NCBI GenBank assembly: GCA_033675265.1
Contig: JAUJYZ010001540.1
Span: forward strand, 588,501 to 652,500
DNA: 64,000 nt
Source: Actinostola sp. cb2023
Taxonomy: Eukaryota > Cnidaria > Anthozoa > Actiniaria > Actinostolidae
Reading direction: 5' to 3'
The notes under the pieces were generated by a model. That model worked only from the letters and a program-made list of their open reading frames with translations. It made no database searches and was not told where the DNA came from. Both the position numbers and the translations under genes were made by a program. This document shows, in pieces, positions 24,513 through 58,100 of this stretch. Position 1 is the first letter of the stretch. Each line of letters starts with the position of its first letter.

Positions 24513-24825
24513 GCGAGGGCAGCGAAGAAACGCGGAAGAGAACATGAACGAGGGAAAAACAGCCCTTTTTCCCCTCCACGCTTTTTCTCTACTGAAAAAG
24601 CTGGTTTCCATTTAATCGTTCTGCGATCGACCACGTGGGAACACTGGGGCGATTACACACGAGCCGCGGAGCCGTGCGATAGGGACGTCTGCATATAGAC
24701 CTGTTTAATCTAAAGACTTGTTTCCATATAATTGTCAGGATCATTTGCGATCGCTGCTTGAGCACATTTGGAAACGATCGGGACGAATACATGGAAACCA
24801 GTCTTCACCAAGCTGGTTTATTAAG

Positions 24826-25008
24826 CCGAATCTACACGAACAAATTTTCCTTGACAAGGAAACTTTTTCCTTGACAAGGAAAAAAAACTCGCCAATTTTT
24901 CCTTGACAAGGAAAACTTGCTCGTGTAGATGACAAAAAATTGTCAATTTTTCCTTGTCAAGGAAAACTTGTCAAGGAAAACTTGTTCGTGTAGATGCGGC
25001 TTTACCCG
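24826..25008. mobile_element. MITE built from copies of a TTTTCCTTGACAAGGAAAA palindrome
   Basis: Outer inverted ends AAGCCGAATCTACACGAAC / GTTCGTGTAGATGCGGCTTT enclose five or more palindromes TTTCCTTGACAAGGAAA, direct or inverted. It looks like a miniature element with multiple identical protein-binding sites. Confidence 0.75.
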
Positions 25009-25127
25009 AGAGGCTGTTTGCTTTCATAAAATTGATTCTTAAAGAATTCTCCATCAGACACCGTATCTCAACTATCCGTAGTCTTTGTAGTGTTCATATG
25101 GTGATCACGGTGTAGTTTAGGGTGGTT

Positions 25128-25293
25128 AGAGTCATTTTTATACGAGTGGGAAACCTACGTTACCGTGACACTCAAATGGCTTCCTTTCTGAACCAATCAA
25201 AAAGCGTACAGATGCATCTCATCCAATCGAACTCTTCCAATACGGCAAGACGCGGTGCGGTAACTTTCCCACTCATACGAAAACGACTCTATC
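25128..25293. mobile_element. Palindromic MITE inside the 37-bp array
   Basis: GAGTCATTTTTATACGAGTG on the left and CACTCATACGAAAACGACTC on the right are inverted and imperfect. It separates one outlying array unit (about 25095-25127) from the main array. Confidence 0.7.
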
Positions 25294-25299
25294 TCATAC

Positions 25300-25772
25300 T
25301 ATCACGTGATCACGGTGTAGGGTGGTTATCTGATACTATCACGTGATCACGGTGTAGGGACGGTTATCTGATCACGTGATCACGGTGTAGGGTGGATATC
25401 TGATACTATCACGTGATCACGGTGTAGGGCGGTTATCTGATCACGTGATCACGGTGTAGGGCGGTTATCTGATACTATCACGTGATCACGATGTAGGGTG
25501 GTTATCTGATACTGTGATCACGGTGTAGGGTGGTTATCTGATACTATCACGTGATCACGGTGTAGGGCGGTTATCTGATACTATCACGTGATCACGGTGT
25601 TGTAGGGTGGTTATCTGATACTATCACGTGATCACGGTGTAGGGTGGTTATCTGATACTGTCACGTGATCACGGTGTAGGGTGGTTATCTGATACTATCA
25701 CGTGATCACGGTGTAGGGTGGTTATCTGATACTATCACGTGATCACGGTGTAGGGTGGATATCTGATACTAT
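25300..25772 (+). repeat. 37-bp tandem array with a CACGTGATCACG core, about 13 copies
   Basis: Each unit contains TATCACGTGATCACGGTGTA followed by GGGTGGTTATCTGATAC; some copies lack part of the unit. Every full unit carries an E-box (CACGTG) and TGATCA. It begins 16 bp beyond the IPO9 stop codon, so probably lies in its 3' UTR. Confidence 0.9.
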
Positions 25773-25787
25773 GGAGTATACGCTTCA

Positions 25788-46879
<21,092 letters not shown>

Positions 46880-46959
46880 GTTGGATTCGAATATTTGACT
46901 CGCGCGCGCATGACAATCAAATATGGCGGGAAATTTTGAAGATTTGTAGAGTGCGCATG

Positions 46960-47350
46960 CACAGGCAGCCCAACCATTGCTTTTGAGGCTACTAAATAAT
47001 TCAATAAAATGATATTTGCGTCTTTTTTGATGGGCTTCCTGTGGTAGAGCGCGCGCGCGTGCAATATGTATTATGTTGGATTCCCTGTGCATAGAAATTG
47101 ATGATGTTGGGATCCCTGTGTGCGTCCCGCGCTTCCCGCAGTACATGCACAGGCAGCCCAACCATTGTTTTTGAGGCTATTTATAATTATTAAAAATATA
47201 TATTTGCAAGCGCGCGTCTTTTTTTGATGGGTTTCCTGTGGTAGAGCGTGCGCGCGCGCGCGATACGTATTATATTGCTATTATATTGGGTTCATTTTAT
47301 TTCCTTATTTAGTAGCCTCAAAAGGAATGGTTGGGCTGCCTGTGTACATG
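46960..47350. repeat. Dispersed repeat with GGTTGGGCTGCCTGTG end, two or more copies
   Basis: Segments with AGCCCAACCATTGYTTTTGAGGCTA, CTTCCTGTGGTAGAGCG and a (GC)n stretch occur here twice and again at 9945-10115, 17815-17915 and 49965-50160 in both orientations. Probably a mobile-element family; no coding part seen. Confidence 0.75.
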
Positions 47351-50195
47351 TGTATATTTTACACAAGGTGTGAAACTGGGTGGAGGCTAAATGGCATACC
47401 TCAAAAGGACCTCATTAATATAAAACAATAGAACGATGCAGTAACACAATAGATTCGTTCTATTGTTTGGTCGGCCAAGGGCGGTTTGGGTTATGGAAAC
47501 AAGCCTTTACCGTGAAACTGATGGCGTATCATGGCCTGATGTGCGCCGCAAGTAGCTGGTGCACTTTTCCGTGAACCGAAGAGCCGAAGTCGTCGTGCGC
47601 TACAGACCCGTGGGGGGTACCCAGGGTGAACACATTATTTTGTCGCTAATGGCGGGGCGTGGAAGAGAAGTTCATATCAAGAAAGACTGATTTTTTCGGT
47701 GTAAACGTTGGGATTCTATTCCCTATTCATGGTAAGTTTAGAAGTTCACAATTCATGTCAACTTTAAGTAAATTTAGAAGAAATTTTGACGGTTTTAAAG
47801 TAGTCCTTTTTCATTTTGAATGGTGGAGAAACTTTGGATATGTTTTGCTCGACACGTGAGAAAGTTTTGTTGAAAATAAACTGAACTAAAATTACTTTTT
47901 GTCATGGTTTTTACGTAGTATTTGCTCTAAATGTTCTCTAATAAAAGGACTTACCTATACTAGGGCAGAAGGGCTACTTAATACTCCTCAACAAATCAGT
48001 TTTTACTCGGGCCCAGGCCGCAGGCCGCCCGAGTTAGAAAATGCGGATTTCGGTAGTAGTAGTAGTAGTAGTAGTAGTAGTTTTGTTCGGCTTCAAAATG
48101 ACGAGTATGCGATGTATTTAATCGTATCCGGAGTTTCAAGATTACTCCGCAGATTTGAAAAGATAAAGGAGACACAGGACTCAAGTAGATTATGAATCTT
48201 AGTTTTGAAAGCAGCTGTAGATCTTCAAGCTATTAAAAGGTCAGGATTCTAGTTCATCGTTCAATGACTAGAAGTGGTAAAAGGACTAGAAGCTCGCTTA
48301 AAATATATATTTTTTTAAACAAACGCGAGGCCGTTATCGGAACCATCTGACCTATGCAACCTCAAGACGTATCATGTTCGTACTCACCGGACTAATAGTC
48401 TCCCTCGTCACTCAACTGTCACTGATTGTCATGACGTCAGAGAAATTATATTGTATTGAAGAAGATGTCCTTGTTTTATTCGACGTTCGAACCGTAACTC
48501 GAACCCGAACTCGATTCCAAACTCGACGTTTCGGGATCTGAAGCTAGAGAGGGGGCCTTTACACAAACTCATCAAAATCAAATCAATTGAACTCAAAGTC
48601 AAAAAGTAATCAAATGAACTCAAAGGCAAATCAAATGAACTCGACACATACATGTATATACATAGTCTCCCTCGTCACGCAACTGTCAGTCATTGTCAGG
48701 TCTCTCCTCGCGCAGCTGACATTGTCCTTGTTCTTCAACCAACTGGCATTCATTTTCAAGTACTTCCTCGAACAACTGACATTTTCCTTTTCACAATGCC
48801 CGAGTGAACGCTCATTGAGCGTCTTGTTTCCCATAAATTATGACTGAGCTATTTGACTTGTGTAGTTCAGTGTCAGTGATTGAAATCACATTTCCACAAG
48901 GAACCTCTTTCAACTTTATCTGTTTAAACATTACTGAGTGTTTGACATAATTTTGTACTTTACTTATAGTTCTTCTGACACAAGGGAACGCCAACACAGC
49001 ATAAACCATCAGTGAAGCAAAAATATAGACGAACTGACTCAATTCACTCGGACATCGAAGGAGACATGAATGGCGAAGGACTTGTGAAGCTGTGAACTAA
49101 AATATTAACAGTTGTTCGTTATTGTCATTGAAATAGCACAACACATTTAGCAAATAAGCTTACTATCATCTGAGAGAAACACAGAGTAATTTTAACGGCG
49201 TATTTTTCGTAAGAACGTAAGTAAGCTAATCGCTCCAACTGTGATGTTTGTTATTCATTCACAACTTGTCGATTGTGTATATTAAAGCTTAATATTTATT
49301 TCATTGTTATTATTTATCCATATGCTATTACTGATCAATATAGTGAATAAATTGCAAAGAAAGAACGGCAAAACAGTGTGTAAAAAGCGTAGTAACTTTT
49401 ATTGTTGAAATAAATACGTTTGTTTGTCATTTTGTGTACAAGTACTGATAGCAAATGTGTGTTGTGCAGTACTAAATATTGAGACTATTCAGCATTTATT
49501 AAAAAACACAATGCGTCAATTTTGAAGATTTTTAATCGATAAAAATCAAAATACAAAACAAACAATTTACAGAAGTCAAAACAGAAAACAAAGAAAGTAT
49601 ATTGTAGATGTTTTGACTCATGTTTAGTGAACATATAAATGTTAAAACTTGCCAAAAAGAGCACAGTTCAGATCTGCCGAGCGCTTGTCGATGCCTTCTC
49701 GAAGGTAAAATCCGACTGCTTCACGGAAAAGTGCACCAGCTACTTGCGGCGCACATCGGGCCACGACGCACAAAATTTCAAAAATTAGTTTCTCAGCGTA
49801 CGTTGAAGTTAGACGACTGATACTTGCAAAGTATTTCGAGAATACGGTAAAGTTTAGTTATTCGAAGAAAACATGTATTGTCACGACATTTTGACAAAGT
49901 TAGGGTCAAAAACGTATTTGTCACGTGACCTAGTTTCATACCTTGTGTAAATATATATATATGCTGCGGGCGCATCCCGCAGGACGCACACAGGAAGCCC
50001 AACATAGGACATTACTCAACACAGGGAACCCAACATAATACGTATTGCACGCGCGCGCGCTCTACCACAGGAAGCCCATCAAAAATCAAAAAAAGACGCA
50101 AATATCATTTTATTGAATTATTTAGTAGCCTCAAAAGCAATGGTTGGGCTGCCTGTGCGCATGGGCAAAAAAAACCATATGCATTTGCCCATGTT

Positions 50196-50388
50196 GGAAA
50201 ACACTAGATCCCAATGACCAAAACCAGGTCAAGATTTGAATAACAATAGGAACTATTGTACAACAATAGGAACTATTGTTAGATATGCCTCGTTCTACAA
50301 AGGACATGTCTTTGTAGAACGAGGCATCTATTGTTATTCAAATCTTGACCTGGTTTTGATCATTGGGATCTAGTGTTTTCCGCCCATG
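50196..50388. mobile_element. Near-perfect palindrome of 190 bp
   Basis: GGAAAACACTAGATCCCAAT and its inverse at the right end; loop around TAGAACGAGGCAT / ATGCCTCGTTCTA. Its AACAATAG and GCCTCG motifs recur inside the element at 41652-42474. Confidence 0.85.
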
Positions 50389-51089
50389 TTGGGGCCGTTT
50401 AACTGTTACGTGTATGCGGTCACTCACTTATCAAATTCAGGTCACATCCATAACTGATTGTTTTTGTCATACAGTTTGATGTTGAATGTGATGGCAAAGG
50501 TTTAAAACAAAGACGCTTGCCAATATAAAATAGCCGAAGCATGACCTTCCTTCAACATGCACAGTACACTTTATAAACGAAATTTATATTGATCATACTT
50601 TGCGTTACTGTTGCTGTTAACAATAAAATGTACATCACGTGGTCAGTTGACTATTTCCCGAGGGTGTATCCTTAATATATTTAGATAGATAGGTAGATAG
50701 ATAGATCTTTATGTATCTTTATGTATCTTTATGTATCTTTATGTATCAATCACCAGACCTCTTGTCTTGCAGTCTGCACTTGATCTGTCTGCAGGTTGTT
50801 CTTGTTTTTTAATAACAGATTGGTTTCATGTTGACCTCAGTTATCCTGTTCCTTCGCCCATCGTGTAGGAGAGCTTTTTCAAGTATTTCATATTTAACTA
50901 GCGTGCAGAAAACCGCAAAGTTAAAGACCAGTTGTCCTAAACTATGTTATATAACTAGACAGAAACGAAGAAGCGTTTCCAGCCTAACAGTATGGACAAT
51001 GATATATGGACAAATTGTGTCATTAAGCTATTAAAGGGTCATTACCAACACCGCATTTATATTCTACTCGCAAATTGACTGACACGTGC

Positions 51090-51445
51090 ATACCCCCGGG
51101 GGGGATACTCCCCAATATATGCTATACGGGTATGTGCCGCGGGATAGGGTAGCGTTTTTGAGGGTAGCGTTTTTGCACTTTTAGTCTGGGATAGGGTGTC
51201 TTTTTGGTCTGGGATAGGATAAGATTTTCACAATAACGTAATATAACGCGCCCAACTACACCAGCGTTAATTATCACTGTTACAACTTTCAGTTCACCAA
51301 ATAAAACAGCCGCTGAAACAAGGTTTACTGAAGCGGACTGTTTAATTACGTTCAGTTAGGTTAGGTCTGTAGGGTATGGAAAAGCGCATTTTTAGGTCTG
51401 TAGTAGGGTCAGGGTTTTGAGGTGTCCGCGGCGCACACCCCTACC
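51090..51445. mobile_element. GC-ended element (CCCCCGGGGGGGATACTCC)
   Basis: Left end CCCCCGGGGGGGATACTCC, interior GGGATAGGGT repeats, and a decayed right end near 51430. Resembles the element at 55950-56313. Confidence 0.55.
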
Positions 51446-52159
51446 CGAAAATTACAAATCCCTGTATTTGCTTCATGCGTGCAAAAATTTAAATATTCTT
51501 CAATGAAACCGATATTCAAACAATCTCAACAATTCCAACAATCCCCGCTTGGAACGTACTGTTGTTTTATTCGGACCCCTAACTGTGACCGAAATTGTCA
51601 GGACAGCGTTCAGTAGCGTTGTACGCAAAAAAAATCAGATAAAATTGTCTCAAAATAAACAAAAATTCTTTAAAATATATGCTTTAGACTCAATATTGTT
51701 GTTTTTCTACCTGACTAACTCCAAGTATGCGGCACGATCCGTTCTCAAACGAAAAAACGCCTCTACAAGCATCCCAGGAACAGAGGAAAGAATATTGAAA
51801 ATTAAAATATTTTCACAGAACGGTAGCAGAATTACTTATCTTGGTTGTTACTAATGAATTTGTTTACAAGAGTATTTAATATTACTAATGACACTGTTTA
51901 ACATTAATGACGTGCAACTTTTCTCGAAACTATCTTTTTTATAGTGAAGGGCCGTAGTTGAGGTTGATCCTCTTGGATGACATTTCAACCAATCAGCTTG
52001 CAGTATTCTAAACCTCTTGCCCATATTTGGCAGTAGATAAACATTTTTAAGCGCGGGTTTGTCAGTTGTGACTGAATTTATCTCTTGATCCTCAAACTCT
52101 TCAGAAATCACTCATCTTCCACGTTATTAACTTGTCTAGAAAGTTTGTTTTACGGCAAT

Positions 52160-55100
52160 ATGGTATTTGTGTTCCACCAAATGCTGGTTTCTGCTTTGCT
52201 TTACTTGTCGAACAAACTCAAAGCATTGGCTTTGAATGTGTCAGGCGAAGAAAGGAGAAGAGGACTTTATTTGACGGACCAAGCTCAGGTGCGATTTATG
52301 ACTGACTATCGGCAGCTTTGCAAGATCCTTTACTTGAACTTATTTGAACGAAATTTTGATGTCGTTTATCTACCACACCACTACCCTTATGAAGAAAGTT
52401 CTGCATATCTTTCTTTACTTGTGCGTTGTTTACAGGTCATTCGCCAACTACATTCTACAATCACATCTGTTTTCTTTGCAGAATGCCCTCGCAGAGCTTT
52501 GTACGGCTAAAGATCTGTTGTCATTTACACTTTCGGCAGATAATTTTCTTCATTGTCTCTTGCCTGAAGCAGTAAGTGATGAATGTTTTTTGCACGTTTG
52601 TATGAGAGTCGTGTTTACTTATCGCTTTTCCATGTAGTCGTTCGTTGTCTTTGTGGGATTTAAACTTAAAGTGGCGGTTGTCATATATACACTTTTACGG
52701 TCTGATTGCTTTAAGCTTACTATTGAGAGTCATTTTAGCGCAATTACTGCAGGTTACAAACTATCCACTATCAATCCTTGCTACCCTATCTTGTAGAAAT
52801 CTCCTTTGCTCTGTTTAAATGCCCTCGTTTCATTGTTGATTGTGATCGTAGTATGTGAGAAGTCAATTTGTCGCTTTGCGTGCATGTATGTTGGATATCC
52901 CATTCAACCACGTTAATCGTCAAATACAGATTGGCTTTTTTCTTCCACCTGATTAGAATTGTTTTCTGGTTGTTGATAGTTTTGTCAGCACTAGGTTCAT
53001 CGCAGCATAGATTATATTTCTTTCGTTGCTTGCTACTGCCCCTTTATTTACCAATGTCGAGTAGTGACTAGTACTCTTCGTGCATGATGTGTACAATGTT
53101 ATTGGCAAGTAAATGAATTGTTGTTGTTGTTCAGTTACAGGAAAACGGCGAAAAAGTAATATAGCAATAAACAAAATAATACCCTATGGCTGTGATGAAG
53201 CTCTGGAACCAAAAAAAATGGTCTAATAAATTATGATATGTGAAGTGCGGTTGGAACAACGAATGTCAGGACGAAGCGTGGTAACATACAAATAGACACT
53301 TTGTACCAGCTGATATTTGAAAACAATAAGACATTGTATTTATGCTGGATTTTGCCGAGATTTGCAGAGAAACGATTGAGGGTTTACTCCGGATGGAATA
53401 CCAGTTAACGTATTCTCAAGTTGCATTTCAACATGGATTAGATTGGAAACGAAAGCAAGAAAATTTACGACCATTTATTGACAATTGTTCTTAATTTTCA
53501 CCAATTTTTTCGCGGTAAATAGTACACTATGGAGGCTCGATTTTTCGGAATTTTCGTCGAGAAAGATATTGTGGAACTAAATAAAAACGCAGCAATATCC
53601 TATTATGCTTAATGGTATCGAGAAATAGCTACAGCTTATGTACGCTTTTAGCATAAATTATGAACTTCGTGCAGTTGTTGTGAGAATTGCAACCTTTTAC
53701 AGATCTGCATATAAGCAAGACAAAAATGCTTTTTAATTGATAAATTACTTTTTTATCAGATTTTGTTAAATTGAAGGGAGGTTACACTTCACGCCAAACC
53801 ACGCCAAGAGATTTTCTACTTTTTATCTCACCTCAATGGCTCAAATCAGATTTTGTTCTCGTTTTGAAGTGGAATCCATCGAGAATTAAATATCCTCTAT
53901 ATTCTTCCAGGGACATATACCCTGCAAATCTATCGATGTTCAATATTTATATATATGCTCTTGTTTTGTGAGGTTTTATCAAGCCATTCAATTTTTGAAG
54001 CACCTAAAATAACAATGTGCCAATAAGAGTGAAGTTGCATGATAACTTTTTGAAAATTGGGAAATTGTGTGCATATTAAAATCTAAACATCGAAATTTAA
54101 TGATAATATTTTTTTTCAAACTTGGGAGGTAAACAGTAGAGTGGTATTATTACAACGTTGTGTTATATTACAGCCTTCTGATATCTACAGGTTCACATTT
54201 ATGGCCAGTAGTACCAATTAGCAGGTGTATATCATCAACATTAAGTTCACTGACGTCAAGTATATATATGCTGTTGTCTAAATCTATTACATTCTTGTCG
54301 ATATATTGGCCAAAGGGCCTATAATATGTGATTCTGTCAAACTGTCTTTCATTGAGGTGTCTTTCATTGAATAATTCAAAAGCCTTGAAAGGAATAGATT
54401 TACATATAACCATCAACCTAAGGTTAGGCTGGTAAGAATTTAAAAAAGAGTAAACATCCAAATATCATTAGCTTTTAGGCTGGTAGAAATAGATTACAGG
54501 AAAGCTGTTACAATTAGTCGTCATAGATTTCTTTTACTGGTGTCTATCCATGCCTATAAAAACAGCATTTCAAAGTGGCAAGTAATAAAAAACAGTCACC
54601 TATAGCTGATCCTTTAAACCCATTGCAAATAACTGGCTATTACCAGATACTTTGAATACATGCATCAACCCCATGTAGATAAGTCTAGGGGATGTTATTT
54701 TATTTTTCTCACACTGTCCTTGTTAATGCATAATCTATACTCTTTATCTATTTTTATGTGAATAAATTACTCTTAATTAGGATATATTTTAAGCGCAAAG
54801 CGGGGAAGCACTGTAAGCTGATGTAACGCTCTTGTTGAACTATTTAATTAAGCTTCTAAAGATAAGTATGGCTTGTAAGTTCATGCATTCATACCTAGAA
54901 ATTGGCAATATTACTATAGTCCTATGACCTGTGCGTCGATGCGGATTATCATTTATGATGATTATATTAAAATTGCAAACTTTTTTCTTTCTCACATGGA
55001 CGCAGCGTCATGATAATCTTCTCTATTGTCAATAGAATCTACCATTACTGTCTGTCTCTATGGTGACCTGTGAATTTCTCACTGTTTAGTTAATTTATGT

Positions 55101-58100
55101 TTAGAATTTGTTAATCGTTAAGAAGGTAGAATGGATTGACCTAATCCTCCCACAACTTACATTATTGACATTTCATTTATTTATTCAATTTGTACTTTAC
55201 TATAAGTTTTGGCAAATAAATGCACTAAAACGTTGTAGTAACTATTATACATTGTAATATGTTAAGTATATATACTGTGTAATGTGTTGATTATATAATA
55301 ATATTTTATTTATTTATACCTATGCACACCTGCTACATTTTGCATTTACAATTGCAGTCACGTAACTGCTGATCACAAAATAGGATTGATGAACAATGTT
55401 GTTTTTCTGTGTTTTATTTATTTATTTATTTTTTTCATGGGAGAAATGTTTCATTATTTGTTGTCAATCAATTATCACCTAATTATCAAGTTTTTGTTTA
55501 TGTTTTAGACTGATATTCTGGTATTTACTCTCAATCCTGAGACTGATGAACTTGAAGCCTTGTCTCAGAATACCATAAACTCACCTAAACTTCCTGGAAA
55601 AGGCATTGCAAGGTAAAGTAAGAATATTCTTTGCATCATGAAGTACAAAGACTATTGTCATCAGCTTTGTTCTGTTTCCTTTAGGCAAGTTTTTATCGAG
55701 AAAAAGAAAGTCCAAATAAGTACTTTACCTAGTGATGACCCACTAGCAGTGCTTATACCCTCCAGCACATGTTCAAACTATGAAAATAATAACCAGCAAG
55801 GTAAGCACAACGATTGAACATATATATACCTTTGGATGTACTGTTAAACCCCAATTTAAAGTGGCCAGTCACACACTCCAAGAAATGGAGAGTGGCTGCT
55901 TAATAGGGTTTTGACTGTATTAAATGCCATATTTTATCATGTATTTATAGCCCAAGGGGGGTACTCAGAGGTATCAGTGACGGGGAGATGCAAATGAGGC
56001 CAAACTTTTTAACTCCCAAAAAGCAAACTTTTTAACCCCAAAAAAGGTTCCATTACGCAAAAACAAGACCCAAAAAAAGTCCAACTGCCCAAAATCGTAA
56101 CCCCAAAAAAGTCCAATTTTTCTCCTCATAAAATCGAGAATGGTAGGATATCATTTTTATCAACCCCCAAAAAAGTCCTTGCCAAAATCTTTATATCAAA
56201 AAAAGTCCACCAGAAAATTGATAACCCAAAAAAAAGTCCCAAGCGGTGAATTTCAAACCCCAAAAAGATCTTCGCACCTCCCCGTCACTGATACCCCTGA
56301 GTACCCCCCTGGGATTTATAGTCACTATAAATATCTGCAAGTGACAAATACCAAGTTAGTGTTCACGTTGCCATTGGAGTGGGATTAATAGGGTTTATCT
56401 TTTAGTACATGTAGTTTGTTACTGAACCCTTAGGTTCATCTCTATAGGTCAGGACTATAGGCATAATGTAATATTAGTTGTTATTATTAGTATTATTGTT
56501 ATTATTATTATTATTATTAATTATCATTATTACTACATAACATATTAACAGCAGTGTTTGAGCCTTGCATTGTGATAATAATTAAGCCAGTTCAGAGTTT
56601 AAAGACGCTCCGTAGACCGACATGCTTTGCGGGCGTTTGTTATTGTTTTGATTGCGTTGACTCGACTCTTCTTCATCTGGATGAAAGTTTAGTAAGCTTT
56701 GAATACCATCCCCTCTTTCTTCTGGGTGGTTAGCTGGACAGAAGCTGGGGAAAATTTTTTTTTAGGACATTTAATTCGAGATTGAAAATACATGTAGCGG
56801 CAGAAATTCAGGGTCAGCACAGAACCAATATTACTGCAGCAAAATTTCAGCAAATTCACTATCCGTCAGTTTGGAACTAACCTTGACTATTTGTTCTACT
56901 TCTCCACTGTTCTCGGAGAGATCCCTTAGGTATATCACTGGTCTTTTGGGCCTACCTCGTCTTGTAGGTTTGGCCGCCATCTTGACTTAAGCTTCTAAAA
57001 CAATCGGCTCTTATTAACAGGCTAGATCTCCCACTCAAAACCATTATTTCAAACAAATAGAAAAATCAAAACTTAGACGATACTTTAGAGAATGTTCTCG
57101 GAGAAAGAAATTGATAAGAACTTCATAGATGAAGAGGATGCGAACAGATTATAACTTCATACCTTGCATACCGAGAAAAAGATCAATTTCGTATCATACG
57201 AAAATACGATGAGCGCCCGCAAAGCAATTGTTGGTCGACGGAGAGTCTTTAAGAATAAGGTTCAGTGTGCATGCAATTTTATCCCGATTATATCACCTTC
57301 TTTTGTTAACATTTATTGTGATTTTTAAATAGCAAAAGAAGGTGATTAATAATCGGGATAAAATCGCATGCACACTGAACCCTATTCTTAAACTCCGAAC
57401 TGTCTTATTGTGCCATGAAATTGACTTGACAATTATAATGTTATTTAATAATTCATAACGTGAAGGATATGAACAAACAGTTCAGCTGTTATATACACCT
57501 ATTCCAAAAATCATTGTCCCACTCCGAAAGCAACAAGCAAGAAGCTGACGACCGCAAAGGGCATTGGGACTTTCTTCTTATTCATTTATTCATCCGTATG
57601 CATTTTTACAACATGCATTTTCAAATGGCCGAATAGTTGCAAATGATTGCTGTTCAACGCTCGTAGGGATAACTTCTCAAGTACCACGGATAAATTAATT
57701 ATTATTAGGAGATTCCCAAAGTCCTTTGCGGTCGTCAGCTTGTTGCTTGTTGCTTTCGGCCCGGACAACGATATTTGGAATAGGTGTAATATTATGCAAA
57801 GCTCTTGTTCTTTTCAGTCATCCTGTCTCCGCTATTGAATAAAGATGGCCAACTTTTTATGCTTATTGTGGTGAGCATCACAGCATATTTAAAGTTAGTT
57901 AATTGTCTCTCCAATATCTATTAAATACTAGATACAGTCATTTGCAAAAATTCTGGCCGCCACGATATATCAATATATCGGGTGCATTATGGGTAATTAA
58001 ATAATACTATTTTGAGTTTCCTAACTTATTAAATGAAGCAAAATTTACAAACAACAAACGTATGACTAAAATAAACATTATACTAAGTATTTCTACCAAC

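Larger units (their letters stand above)
23136..25787. other. Intergenic region between the Boule-like gene and IPO9
   Basis: Contains an unconvincing 67-codon plus-strand ORF at 23361-23564 (MSSTNRELVVEQNY...), which could be an isolated first exon; a 16-bp tandem repeat (24461-24512); a palindrome cluster (24826-25008); a foldback (25128-25293) and a 37-bp array (25300-25772) just after the IPO9 stop. No supported gene otherwise. Confidence 0.55.
46880..52159. other. Intergenic region between divergent IPO9 and PDE2A
   Basis: The first bases next to 46880 presumably hold the IPO9 promoter. The rest contains dispersed repeats (46960-47350, 49965-50160), a (GTA)n run at 48053-48082, a palindrome (50196-50388), a (TATCTTTATG) repeat near 50705-50745 and a GC-ended element at 51090-51445. 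I see no supported gene. Confidence 0.6.
56589..57407. mobile_element. Foldback element with a captured ORF and a nested palindrome
   Basis: The left arm (CAGAGTTTAAAGACGCTCCG, CATGCTTTGCGGGCG) recurs inverted at 57210-57255 and, after an inserted palindrome, resumes at 57389-57407. The interior carries a 49-codon minus-strand ORF (56831-56980). Located in a PDE2A intron. Confidence 0.75.

Noticed and set aside
52085..52159. A longer N-terminus for the PDE2A-like protein from 52085
   Set aside because: The upstream codon at 52085 is TTG, not ATG; the first ATG in this frame is at 52160.
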